A stretch of 9,335 nucleotides of DNA from Muricomes sp. (GTDB lineage Bacteria; Bacillota; Clostridia; Lachnospirales; Lachnospiraceae), in contig JAHHTM010000030.1 in assembly GCA_020024675.1 (NCBI GenBank), positions 1 to 9,335 of the forward strand. Reading direction: 5' to 3'. This document shows positions 1 through 6,444 of the stretch, in pieces (the first letter of the stretch is position 1; the number at the start of each line of letters is the position of its first letter). The notes under the pieces are model-generated. The model was not told the DNA's origin. It worked only from the letters and a program-made list of their open reading frames with translations, and did not search any database. Position numbers and translations under genes: made by a program.

Positions 1-197
1 ATCTTACATTTGCCGAAGGTTCAAGAAAGCAGAAAGAGATACGTCTTACGGTTAAAGGAGAAAAATTTTGTGATATACATATAAGAGCTGTTTTGGAAGC
101 TGAGTGCAGGTCACTTATGAAATTGTCTGAAGAAGAGAGAGCCAATTTTTTTGATTTAATAGAAAGAATTTTATCAGATCTTGAGAAAGCGTTTTAA
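1..197 (+). CDS. MarR-family transcriptional regulator, C-terminal part (possible FabT-like regulator)
   Basis: This is the last 64 codons of a gene that begins left of the window; the frame starts at base 3 and ends at TAA 195-197. The visible residues fit the end of a MarR winged-helix protein. A charged wing (GSRKQKEIRLTVKGEKF) carries the family's typical 'R..LT.KG' strand, and a long amphipathic C-terminal helix pair follows (LSEEERANFFDLIERIL), which in this family forms the dimer interface. The recognition helix lies outside the window. In streptococci and clostridia a MarR protein (FabT in streptococci) is commonly encoded just upstream of fabH and represses the fab operon. That neighbourhood, plus FabT-like palindromes at the fabH promoter, makes a FabT role plausible. 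It is an inference: the protein could instead control the adjacent transporter gene. Confidence 0.75.
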   Translation, partial: LTFAEGSRKQKEIRLTVKGEKFCDIHIRAVLEAECRSLMKLSEEERANFFDLIERILSDLEKAF

Positions 198-225
198 ATG
201 ATGATTCGATTTTAAATTGCAAACG

Positions 226-231
226 AGGAGG
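226..231 (+). promoter_or_regulatory. Ribosome binding site for the transporter gene
   Basis: A full AGGAGG lies 11 bases before the ATG at 243, a slightly long spacing. It supports that start. The 45-base gap between the MarR stop and this ATG shows no clear promoter, so the transporter is probably read from the MarR gene's transcript. Confidence 0.7.
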
Positions 232-242
232 AACTAGTTTAT

Positions 243-1181
243 ATGAAATCGAAAAAACAGATACTTACAAAAGGATGGATAGTAGCACTTCTTGCCCTTG
301 TATGCTGCACTTTATGGGGAAGCGCATTTCCATGTATTAAAATTGGATATTCTCTTTTTAAAATTTCTTCGGCGGATATAGGAACACAAATTTTGTTTGC
401 CGGTCTTCGATTTGTACTTGCAGGGATATTAACAATAATTATCGGAAGTTTTATGCAGAAAACTGTTCTGTTACCATCTAAAGCGGCAACAGGTAGTATA
501 TTAAAACTTTGCATGTTCCAGACTGTTATTCAATATTTTTTCTTTTATGTTGGACTGGCACATACTACTGGTGTAAAAGGAGCAATTATTACCGGCACAA
601 ATACATTGATTGCAATTTTGGCGGCTAGTTTGATTTTTCATCAGGAGCATTTGACTGCACAGAAGACAATCGGATGTCTTATAGGATTTGCAGGTGTAAT
701 TCTTGCAAATATAAATGGTGGAGGGATTGATTTTGACGTTACGTTAAGTGGAGAAGGATTTATGCTTATTTCGGCAACTTCTTATGCATTATCGTCTATT
801 TACCTTAAAAAATATTCAAAAGACTTCAATCCGGTCATGTTAAGTGGATATCAGTTTGGTGTTGGGGGTGTAATACTTATAATAATCGGTTTTTTAATGG
901 ATGGAAAATTAACACAGATTAATATTGCAGGAATAGGAATGCTTGTATATCTTGCGTTTGTTTCGGCAGCAGCGTATTCTATATGGGGAATTTTATTGAA
1001 ATATAATCCTGTATCTAAAGTTACCGTGTATGGATTTATGAATCCGGTAATTGGAGTATTACTTTCCGCATTATTACTTAAAGAAGGTGCACAGGCTTTT
1101 AGTTTAAAAAATATGGCAGCGCTTATATTAGTAGCAGTAGGTATTTATGTTGTGAATAGCGTAAGTCTAAAAAATAAATAA
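243..1181 (+). CDS. EamA/DMT-superfamily membrane transporter
   Basis: This 312-residue protein has about ten hydrophobic helices (roughly residues 12-34, 50-71, 84-104, 111-133, 141-157, 170-187, 198-218, 226-248, 259-279 and 288-305). This matches the duplicated five-helix EamA domains of the drug/metabolite transporter superfamily, as does its length. Family signatures seen are the TLWGSAFP motif in helix 1, the 'GLRFVLAG' segment in helix 2, and an acidic-basic connection (HQEHLTAQK) before helix 5. The N-terminus is short and Lys-rich, consistent with a cytoplasmic start. Members export or import amino acids, metabolites or drugs, and nothing in the sequence identifies the substrate. It lies 45 bp after the MarR gene and ends at an intrinsic terminator, so it probably shares a transcript with the regulator and not with fabH. 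No catalytic or transport defect is visible. Confidence 0.9.
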   Translation: MKSKKQILTKGWIVALLALVCCTLWGSAFPCIKIGYSLFKISSADIGTQILFAGLRFVLAGILTIIIGSFMQKTVLLPSKAATGSILKLCMFQTVIQYFFFYVGLAHTTGVKGAIITGTNTLIAILAASLIFHQEHLTAQKTIGCLIGFAGVILANINGGGIDFDVTLSGEGFMLISATSYALSSIYLKKYSKDFNPVMLSGYQFGVGGVILIIIGFLMDGKLTQINIAGIGMLVYLAFVSAAAYSIWGILLKYNPVSKVTVYGFMNPVIGVLLSALLLKEGAQAFSLKNMAALILVAVGIYVVNSVSLKNK

Positions 1182-1197
1182 GAAAAGAATAGAATAG

Positions 1198-1234
1198 AAA
1201 CTCTTATGGTTTTGTAAATCATAGGAGTTTTTTT
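1198..1234 (+). terminator. Intrinsic (rho-independent) terminator after the transporter gene
   Basis: The arms AAACTCTTATG (1198-1208) and CATAGGAGTTT (1220-1230) pair over 11 bp with one G-U. The stem can continue inward by four more pairs (one of them G-U) to a 3-base loop at 1213-1215. The 3' arm runs into seven consecutive T's (1228-1234). It lies 16 bases after the transporter stop and before the fabH promoter, so it separates the MarR-transporter unit from the fab operon. The stem is AT-rich, so read-through is possible. Confidence 0.88.
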
Positions 1235-1266
1235 AATAGAAAATTATGTATATTAAAAAACAATAC

Positions 1267-1279
1267 TTTGAAATTCAAA
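1267..1279. promoter_or_regulatory. Palindromic operator 1, FabT-like (TTTGAAATTCAAA)
   Basis: TTTGAAATTCAAA is a perfect 13-bp inverted repeat around one central A, ending 8 bases before the -35 box. It has the TTTG-N5-CAAA layout of the streptococcal FabT site (TTTGATTATCAAA, recalled from the literature). It overlaps a second perfect palindrome, CAAATATTTG (1276-1285), and sits inside a wider inverted repeat, CAATAC (1261-1266) with GTATTG (1285-1290), that reaches the -35 box. Assignment to FabT is by pattern and context only. Confidence 0.6.
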
Positions 1280-1287
1280 TATTTGTA

Positions 1288-1316
1288 TTGACAAAGCTTT
1301 GGAAAAGTAGTATATA
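1288..1316 (+). promoter_or_regulatory. Sigma-A-type promoter of the fab operon
   Basis: A consensus -35 TTGACA (1288-1293) is followed by an optimal 17-base spacer and a -10 TATATA (1311-1316); TATATT at 1313-1318 is an alternative -10. Transcription would begin near 1322-1325, giving a leader of about 40 bases before the fabH ATG. The box quality predicts high basal strength, as expected for an essential operon held in check by a repressor. No other promoter of this quality was noticed within the operon. Confidence 0.82.
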
Positions 1317-1329
1317 TTTGATTGTCTAA
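1317..1329. promoter_or_regulatory. Possible operator 2, FabT-like (TTTGATTGTCTAA)
   Basis: TTTGATTGTCTAA begins directly after the -10 box and covers the expected transcription start. It differs from the streptococcal FabT site TTTGATTATCAAA at only two positions, one of them in the right half-site (CTAA instead of CAAA), so the palindrome is imperfect. Its position is right for blocking RNA polymerase. This is the least certain as a palindrome of the three sites. Confidence 0.45.
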
Positions 1330-1332
1330 TTA

Positions 1333-1345
1333 TTTGGAAATCAAA
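1333..1345. promoter_or_regulatory. Possible operator 3, FabT-like (TTTGGAAATCAAA)
   Basis: TTTGGAAATCAAA again has TTTG-N5-CAAA spacing and lies in the leader, 9 bases before the fabH ribosome site. Read on the reverse strand with its flanks (1331-1349) it gives ATACTTTGATTTCCAAATA. That matches 16 of 19 bases of the region around operator 1 (1263-1281), so the two look like inverted copies of one element either side of the promoter. Confidence 0.5.
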
Positions 1346-1365
1346 GTATATTACGGAGTAAAATT

Positions 1366-2289
1366 ATGAAAGGACATATATGTGGAACCGGAGCGTATGC
1401 TCCATCAAAGGTCATAGATAATCAGGAATTGTCAAAACTAGTAGATACAAATGATGAATGGATTCAAGAAAGGACTGGAATTAGAAAGAGACATTTTGCA
1501 GACGTGGATGATACGGTCAGTATGGCTGTAAAAGCAGCCAGAAGGGCGCTACAGATGGCAAAGATGGATTCAAGTGAGATCGATCTGATTCTTGTGTCAA
1601 CATTTTCACCCAAAAGACTTCTTCCATGTACAGCTTGTGAAGTACAAAGAGAATTAGGAGCATTTAATTCCTCATGTTTTGATTTGAACGCAGCATGTAC
1701 AGGTTTTTTGTATGCTTATAATACAGCACAAGCATATATCGAAGCAGGATTATACAAAACAGTATTGGTAATTGGTTCAGAAACACTGTCGCATCTGGTT
1801 GATTATAGTGATCGCAGTACCTGTATTTTATTCGGAGATGGTGCAGGAGCAGTTTTGATAAAAGCAGAAGGAACTGGAATATTTTCTATGGTTTCTCATT
1901 CAGAAGGAAAAAAAGGAGAGGCGTTGACCTGTTCTCGAAGAGATTATATCAAGATGAATGGACAGGAGGTATTTAAATTTGCAGTGAGAAGTGTTCCGGA
2001 TTCTATTCTGGAATTGCTTAGAAAAAATAATATGGATGTTTCTGAAATAGACTATTTTATTCTCCACCAGGCAAACAAAAGAATTGTTCAAGCAGTTGCA
2101 AAAAGACTGGGAGTAGAAATAGAAAAATTTCCGATGAATTTAGAAGAATATGGTAATACATCATCTGCAAGTATTCCACTCGTTCTTGATGAGTGGAACA
2201 GAAAAGGAATGCTAAAACCAGGAATGAGGATTGTTATGGCAGGGTTTGGTGCAGGACTTTCATGGGGTGCAACATTAACACAGTGGTAA
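1366..2289 (+). CDS. fabH: Beta-ketoacyl-ACP synthase III (KAS III)
   Basis: FabH starts fatty acid synthesis in the cytoplasm by condensing an acyl-CoA primer with malonyl-ACP. The 307-residue protein is slightly shorter than the usual 310-330 but complete. The KAS III triad is visible: Cys111 (in LNAACTGFLYA), His234 (HQANKRI) and Asn264 (YGNTSSAS). The N-terminal 'GTGAYAP' strand, the 'TNDEWI..RTGI' CoA-binding segment (residues 28-39) and the C-terminal GFGAGLSWG are also typical. The start is set by GGAG (1355-1358), seven bases before ATG. It is the first gene of the operon, placed right after the operator cluster, so regulation of initiation probably sets flux for the whole pathway. 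Primer preference (acetyl or branched) cannot be read with confidence. Confidence 0.97.
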   Translation: MKGHICGTGAYAPSKVIDNQELSKLVDTNDEWIQERTGIRKRHFADVDDTVSMAVKAARRALQMAKMDSSEIDLILVSTFSPKRLLPCTACEVQRELGAFNSSCFDLNAACTGFLYAYNTAQAYIEAGLYKTVLVIGSETLSHLVDYSDRSTCILFGDGAGAVLIKAEGTGIFSMVSHSEGKKGEALTCSRRDYIKMNGQEVFKFAVRSVPDSILELLRKNNMDVSEIDYFILHQANKRIVQAVAKRLGVEIEKFPMNLEEYGNTSSASIPLVLDEWNRKGMLKPGMRIVMAGFGAGLSWGATLTQW

Positions 2290-2339
2290 CTTCCCTTTGG
2301 GATTACATAAATTAGTTAAAATGAAAGGAAATTAAAATT

Positions 2340-2558
2340 ATGTTAGAAAAAGTAAAAACTATTGTAGCAGAAGAGTTAGGAGTAGACAAAGAAGGCTTAA
2401 CAGAACAGACATCATTTAAGGATGATCTTGGAGCAGATTCCTTGGATTTATTTGAAATGGTAATGTCTTTTGAAGAAGAATTTGGCAAAGAGATTCCATC
2501 AGATGACCTACAACAGCTTCAGACGATTGGAGATGTTGTGAATTATCTTACAGACTAG
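2340..2558 (+). CDS. acpP: Acyl carrier protein
   Basis: This is a small acidic 72-residue carrier that holds growing acyl chains on a 4'-phosphopantetheine arm for all Fab enzymes. The attachment serine is Ser34 in the conserved DLGADSLDLFEMV helix. The surrounding acidic residues (EEEFGKEIP, SDDLQQ) are the usual recognition surface. Length is at the short end of the 75-80 typical for the family. A strong AAAGGAA site (2324-2330) precedes ATG. The 50-base gap after fabH is the largest in the operon and contains only a weak 4-bp hairpin (TCCC-TTT-GGGA, 2292-2302). That could help give acpP its usually high expression, but it has no U-tract and is not a terminator. In streptococci, acyl-ACP acts as the FabT co-repressor, which would close a feedback loop here if the regulator is FabT. 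Confidence 0.97.
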   Translation: MLEKVKTIVAEELGVDKEGLTEQTSFKDDLGADSLDLFEMVMSFEEEFGKEIPSDDLQQLQTIGDVVNYLTD

Positions 2559-2583
2559 TGAAAAAAGTCAGGAAGGGTAAAAA

Positions 2584-3522
2584 ATGAAAACAAGAGTGAG
2601 TAGTTTACTGGAAATCAAATATCCAGTCATTCAGGGAGGAATGGCATGGGTTGCTGAATACCATCTGGCGTCTGCAGTATCCAATGCAGGAGGACTTGGA
2701 ATGATCGGTGCAGCAAATGCTCCGGCAAGTTGGGTGAAAGACCAGATAAAAAAAATGAAAGAACGAACAGATAAACCATTTGGTGTAAATGTGATGTTGT
2801 TAAGTCCGTATGCAGATGAAGTTGCACAGGTGATTGCAGAAGAAAAAGTACCTGTTGTTACAACAGGCGCAGGAAACCCAGAGAAATATATGAAACTTTG
2901 GAAAGAAGCAGGAATAAAAGTAATTCCTGTTGTTGCATCAGTGGCAATGGCAAAAAGAATGGAGCATTTCAAGGCCGATGCACTTGTAGTAGAGGGTACA
3001 GAAGCGGGTGGACACATAGGAGAAAGCACTACAATGACACTGGTACCACAAATTGCAGATGCGGTTAAGATTCCAGTGATTGCAGCAGGAGGAATAGCGG
3101 ATGGCCGTGGCATGGCCGCAGCTTTTATGCTGGGGGCAGAAGCTGTACAGATGGGTACATGTTTTGTTGTTACCCAAGAGTCTCAGGTACATGAAAATTA
3201 CAAGAAAGCAATTTTGAAAGCAAAAGATATTGATTCTAAAGTGACAGGAAGATCTACTGGTCATCCTGTGAGAAGTATTCGCAATCAGATGACAAAAGAT
3301 TACTTGAAAAAGGAAAAAGAAGGTGCATCTTTTGAAGAATTGGAATACCTTACACTTGGCGGCTTAAGAAAAGCTGTTGTGGAAGGGGATATTATAAATG
3401 GAAGTATTATGGCAGGTCAGATTGCGGGTCTTGTGAAAGAAGAAAAATCATGTAAAGACTTGATAAGTTCAATTGTAAAAGAAGCAGAGACATTGATGGA
3501 AGGAAGTAGGTACCATGGGTAA
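2584..3522 (+). CDS. fabK: Enoyl-ACP reductase II (FMN-dependent FabK)
   Basis: FabK carries out the last step of each elongation cycle, reducing trans-2-enoyl-ACP with NAD(P)H and a bound FMN. It is a 2-nitropropane dioxygenase/IMP-dehydrogenase-type TIM barrel, unrelated to FabI. Seen in the 312 residues are the N-terminal 'YPVIQGGMAWV' (residues 13-23), 'GLGMIGAAN', the barrel-strand 'ALVVEGTEAGGHIGE' with His144 at the position of the catalytic histidine of pneumococcal FabK, and the phosphate-binding 'VIAAGGIADGRG' (residues 165-176) followed by 'AVQMGTCFV'. Start is supported by AGGAAGG (2570-2576). No fabI or fabL is present in the window. As a family property, FabK enzymes are insensitive to the FabI inhibitor triclosan. 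The last 8 bases overlap the start of fabD. Confidence 0.95.
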   Translation: MKTRVSSLLEIKYPVIQGGMAWVAEYHLASAVSNAGGLGMIGAANAPASWVKDQIKKMKERTDKPFGVNVMLLSPYADEVAQVIAEEKVPVVTTGAGNPEKYMKLWKEAGIKVIPVVASVAMAKRMEHFKADALVVEGTEAGGHIGESTTMTLVPQIADAVKIPVIAAGGIADGRGMAAAFMLGAEAVQMGTCFVVTQESQVHENYKKAILKAKDIDSKVTGRSTGHPVRSIRNQMTKDYLKKEKEGASFEELEYLTLGGLRKAVVEGDIINGSIMAGQIAGLVKEEKSCKDLISSIVKEAETLMEGSRYHG

Positions 3523-4444
3523 AACTGCATTTGTATTTCCAGGGCAAGGTGCTCAGAAAGCAGGTATGGGAAAAGATTTTTATGCGCAAAGCCAAACAGC
3601 AAAAAACTTGATTGATCAAGCTTCAAAAATGCTTCATCTGGATTTGAAAGCACTTTGTTTTGAAAAGAATGAATTACTGGATCTTACTGAATATACACAA
3701 GTGGCAATGGTAGCTGTCTGTCTTGCTATGGCGCGGACTGCAGAAGAAAAAGGACTGAAAGCAGATATTACTGCAGGTTTAAGTTTAGGTGAATATTGTG
3801 CAATTGCTATGACAGGAGCAATGAATGATCTAGAGGCGATATGTGCTGTAAGAAAAAGAGGAATTCTGATGGAAAAAGCAGTTCCCAAAGGAGAGGGCGC
3901 AATGGCAGCAGTACTTGGAATTTCTGGTGAAAAAGTTTTTGATGTTGTAAAAGACATAGAGGAAGTGTTTGTTGCGAATTATAACTGTCCAAGTCAGACG
4001 GTAATTACAGGTAAGCAAAAAGCGGTGAAAGAAGCAGAAAAATATCTTGTTGAAGCAGGAGCTAGAAAAATAATTCCATTAAATGTCAGTGGACCTTTTC
4101 ATTCGCCATATTTAGAAGAAGCAGGAAGTGAGTTGAAAAAGGAACTTGACAACATAAAATGGAATGAGCCTGTTATTCCATATGTCACTAATGTTACAGC
4201 CCAAAAGATTACGGATAAAGAAAAAATAAAAGGTTTATTAAAAAAACAGGTATCATCCAGTGTTTTATGGCAGCAGAGCGTGGAAAATATGATTGAAGAT
4301 GGTGTGGACACATTTATCGAAATAGGGCCGGGAAAAACACTTTCTGGTTTTATTAAAAAGATTGACAAAAGTGTCAGAGTATTTCAGATAGGTACAATGG
4401 AAGAGTTGGACAAAACATGCAGAGAGCTGAAAGGAGAGGCATAA
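3515..4444 (+). CDS. fabD: Malonyl-CoA:ACP transacylase
   Basis: FabD moves the malonyl group from CoA to AcpP, linking acetyl-CoA carboxylase to chain elongation. The 309-residue protein is of normal length. It has the N-terminal 'FVFPGQGAQ' oxyanion loop (residues 6-14), the nucleophile Ser90 in GLSLGEY, Arg115 for binding the malonyl carboxylate, and catalytic His196 in 'SGPFHSPYL'. The residue before the nucleophile is Leu where the E. coli enzyme has His; GLSLGEY is familiar in Firmicutes FabD and is not a defect. The ATG lies inside the end of fabK (8-base overlap, different frame), with AGGAAG at 3501-3506, so the two genes are probably translationally coupled. The stop codon abuts the fabG start. 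Confidence 0.97.
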   Translation: MGKTAFVFPGQGAQKAGMGKDFYAQSQTAKNLIDQASKMLHLDLKALCFEKNELLDLTEYTQVAMVAVCLAMARTAEEKGLKADITAGLSLGEYCAIAMTGAMNDLEAICAVRKRGILMEKAVPKGEGAMAAVLGISGEKVFDVVKDIEEVFVANYNCPSQTVITGKQKAVKEAEKYLVEAGARKIIPLNVSGPFHSPYLEEAGSELKKELDNIKWNEPVIPYVTNVTAQKITDKEKIKGLLKKQVSSSVLWQQSVENMIEDGVDTFIEIGPGKTLSGFIKKIDKSVRVFQIGTMEELDKTCRELKGEA

Positions 4445-5185
4445 ATGTTAATTGGAAAAACAGCTGTAGTGACAGGTGCTTCCAGAGGAATTGGAAGAGC
4501 CATCGCTTTGGAATTGTCAAGGCAGGGGGCTTTTGTGATTATCAATTATAATGGTTCAGAAGAAAAGGCTGAAAATCTAAAAGAGCAGATTTTAAAAGAA
4601 GGTGGAAAGGCTGAAATCATGCGGTGTGATGTGTCAGACTTTCAAGCATGTGAAAAGTTTTTTGAGGATGTTGCAAGTAAATGTGAAAAAATAGATATTC
4701 TTGTGAACAATGCAGGGATTACAAAAGATGGTTTGTTGATAAAAATGACAGAACAAGATTTTGAATCTGTAATCAACTTGAATTTAAAAGGGACATTTCA
4801 ATGTATGAAATTTGCAGCCAGAAAAATGATAAGACAAAAAGCGGGAAGAATCATAAATATTTCGTCGGTGTCTGGAGTTGCAGGAAATGCAGGACAGGCG
4901 AATTACGCAGCATCAAAGGCAGGGATAATAGGTCTTACAAAGTCAGCAGCAAAAGAGCTTGCTTCCAGAAATATTACAGTGAATGCAATCGCACCGGGAT
5001 TTATAAATACAGATATGACAGACTGTCTTTCTGATAAAGTCAAAGAGGGTGTTGTAGATCACATTCCATTGAGATGTTTTGGTAAACCAGAAGATGTAGC
5101 AAAAGCAGCAGCATTTTTAGCATCTGATGGTGCATCTTATATTACAGGACAGGTGCTCCATGTAGACGGCGGAATGGTAATGTAG
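4445..5185 (+). CDS. fabG: 3-oxoacyl-ACP reductase
   Basis: FabG is the NADPH-dependent short-chain dehydrogenase that reduces 3-ketoacyl-ACP to 3-hydroxyacyl-ACP. The 246-residue length is standard. Motifs seen are the Rossmann glycine motif TGASRGIG (residues 10-17), NNAG (88-91), and the catalytic tetrad Asn113, Ser141, Tyr154 and Lys158 (YAASK). The 'IAPGFINTDMT' segment and the C-terminal 'GQVLHVDGGMVM' are typical of true FabG and not of other SDR enzymes. The ATG directly follows the fabD TAA (0 bp between genes). Its ribosome site, AAGGAGAGG at 4431-4439, lies inside the end of fabD, favouring coupled translation. Confidence 0.97.
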   Translation: MLIGKTAVVTGASRGIGRAIALELSRQGAFVIINYNGSEEKAENLKEQILKEGGKAEIMRCDVSDFQACEKFFEDVASKCEKIDILVNNAGITKDGLLIKMTEQDFESVINLNLKGTFQCMKFAARKMIRQKAGRIINISSVSGVAGNAGQANYAASKAGIIGLTKSAAKELASRNITVNAIAPGFINTDMTDCLSDKVKEGVVDHIPLRCFGKPEDVAKAAAFLASDGASYITGQVLHVDGGMVM

Positions 5186-5194
5186 GAGAGAAGA

Positions 5195-6433
5195 ATGAAA
5201 AGACGAATAGTAGTAACAGGAATAGGAGTTGTTACTCCTATAGGAAATACGGTAGAGGAATTCTGGAGTGCAATAAAAAATAATGTAGTAGGAATTAGTC
5301 CTATCACAAAATTTGACACGTCGGAATATAAGGTAAAACTGGCTGCAGAAGTGAAAAATTTTTCGCCAAAAGATCATATGGATTTTAAGGCATCGAAAAG
5401 AATGGGAGGATTCTCACAGTATGCAGTTGCGGCTGCAAAAGAAGCGTTTAAGGATGCTGGAATCGATATGACAAAGGAAGATCCATATCGTGTAGGAACA
5501 GTGGTAGGGTCTGGTATTGGAAGTCTTCAGACGATAGAAAAAGAATATAGCACCATATTAAACAGAGGGCCGTCAAAAGTCAATCCATTGATGGTACCAT
5601 TGATGATATCGAATATGGCTGCAGGAAATGTTGCAATTCAGCTCGGGCTGAAAGGAAAATGTACGAGTGTTACAACTGCATGTGCAACTGGAACCCACTC
5701 TATCGGAGATGCATATAGAGCAATTCAATGTTCAGATGCAGATGTGATGGTGGCAGGAGGATGTGAAAGTTCTATCTGTCCTACAGCCGTGGCAGGATTT
5801 ACGAGTCTGACTGCATTAACGGAAGAAACAGATCCACTGCGTGCATCTATCCCGTTTGATAAAGACAGAAGCGGTTTTGTTATTGGAGAAGGTGCTGGAA
5901 TTGTTGTTTTGGAAGAACTGTCCCATGCAACAAAAAGAGGAGCACACATTTATGCAGAGGTGGTAGGTTACGGGGCAACTTGTGATGCCTATCACATTAC
6001 ATCGCCAATGGAAGATGGAAGTGGTGCGGCTAAGGCAATGGAATTAGCATTAAAGGAAGGCGAAATCAATCCTTCCGATGTAGATTATATTAATGCACAT
6101 GGAACAAGTACCCATCATAATGATTTATTTGAGACAAGAGCTATAAAGAAAGTATTTAAAGAGGCAGCAGAAAATGTAGTTGTGAATTCAACAAAATCAA
6201 TGATTGGACACCTTTTAGGTGCAGCAGGAGCAGTGGAGTTTGTTACTTGCATCAAAAGTATGGAAGAAGGATATATACATCAGACAGTAGGAACGAAAAA
6301 TTTAGATGCGGAATGTAATCTTAATTATGCAATAGAAGAACCAATAGAAAAACAAATAGAGTATGCACTTAGTAATTCATTAGGGTTTGGAGGACATAAT
6401 GCAACTTTACTTCTTAAAAAATATCACAGGTAG
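5195..6433 (+). CDS. fabF: Beta-ketoacyl-ACP synthase II (KAS II)
   Basis: FabF extends acyl-ACP by two carbons using malonyl-ACP. The 412-residue thiolase-fold protein has the full Cys-His-His set: Cys163 (TTACATGTHS), His302 (NAHGTSTHHND) and His339 (KSMIGHLLGAAGA). The late 'SLGFGGHN' loop contains the gatekeeper Phe399. The usual 'THTPLND/TSTPLND' stretch reads THHND here, a change near the active-site loop that does not affect the catalytic His. The ribosome site AGGAGAG (5184-5190) overlaps the fabG stop. No fabB is present in the window; in clostridia a single FabF can do both FabB and FabF work, so this enzyme may serve all elongation. Confidence 0.97.
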   Translation: MKRRIVVTGIGVVTPIGNTVEEFWSAIKNNVVGISPITKFDTSEYKVKLAAEVKNFSPKDHMDFKASKRMGGFSQYAVAAAKEAFKDAGIDMTKEDPYRVGTVVGSGIGSLQTIEKEYSTILNRGPSKVNPLMVPLMISNMAAGNVAIQLGLKGKCTSVTTACATGTHSIGDAYRAIQCSDADVMVAGGCESSICPTAVAGFTSLTALTEETDPLRASIPFDKDRSGFVIGEGAGIVVLEELSHATKRGAHIYAEVVGYGATCDAYHITSPMEDGSGAAKAMELALKEGEINPSDVDYINAHGTSTHHNDLFETRAIKKVFKEAAENVVVNSTKSMIGHLLGAAGAVEFVTCIKSMEEGYIHQTVGTKNLDAECNLNYAIEEPIEKQIEYALSNSLGFGGHNATLLLKKYHR

Positions 6434-6444
6434 AGAGGAAAAAG

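Noticed and set aside
1322..1365. Riboswitch or long leader before fabH
   Set aside because: The leader predicted from the promoter is only about 40 bases, too short for known riboswitches, and it shows operator-like DNA symmetry rather than RNA structure.
2292..2302. Small hairpin TCCC-TTT-GGGA between fabH and acpP
   Set aside because: Only 4 bp of stem with no T-run, so it is not a terminator. It could be a minor processing or stability element, but the evidence is too thin to list it.
2321..2335. Four-codon upstream reading frame (ATG AAA GGA AAT TAA) before acpP
   Set aside because: It includes the acpP ribosome site itself and has no good ribosome site of its own, so it is most likely chance.
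2631..3113. Long open frame on the - strand inside fabK (160 codons)
   Set aside because: It lies fully opposite fabK, has low-complexity Ser/Pro/Ala-rich content expected from the antisense of a GC-biased frame, and has no ribosome site or family motif. It is a shadow of fabK.
3515..4444. Leu before the nucleophile in FabD (GLSLG instead of GHSLG)
   Set aside because: At first it looked like a missing key residue, but this form is common in Firmicutes FabD and the catalytic Ser90, Arg115 and His196 are all present.
4801..5034. 77-codon + strand frame inside fabG
   Set aside because: It overlaps the conserved SDR catalytic region of fabG in another frame and has no recognisable protein features.
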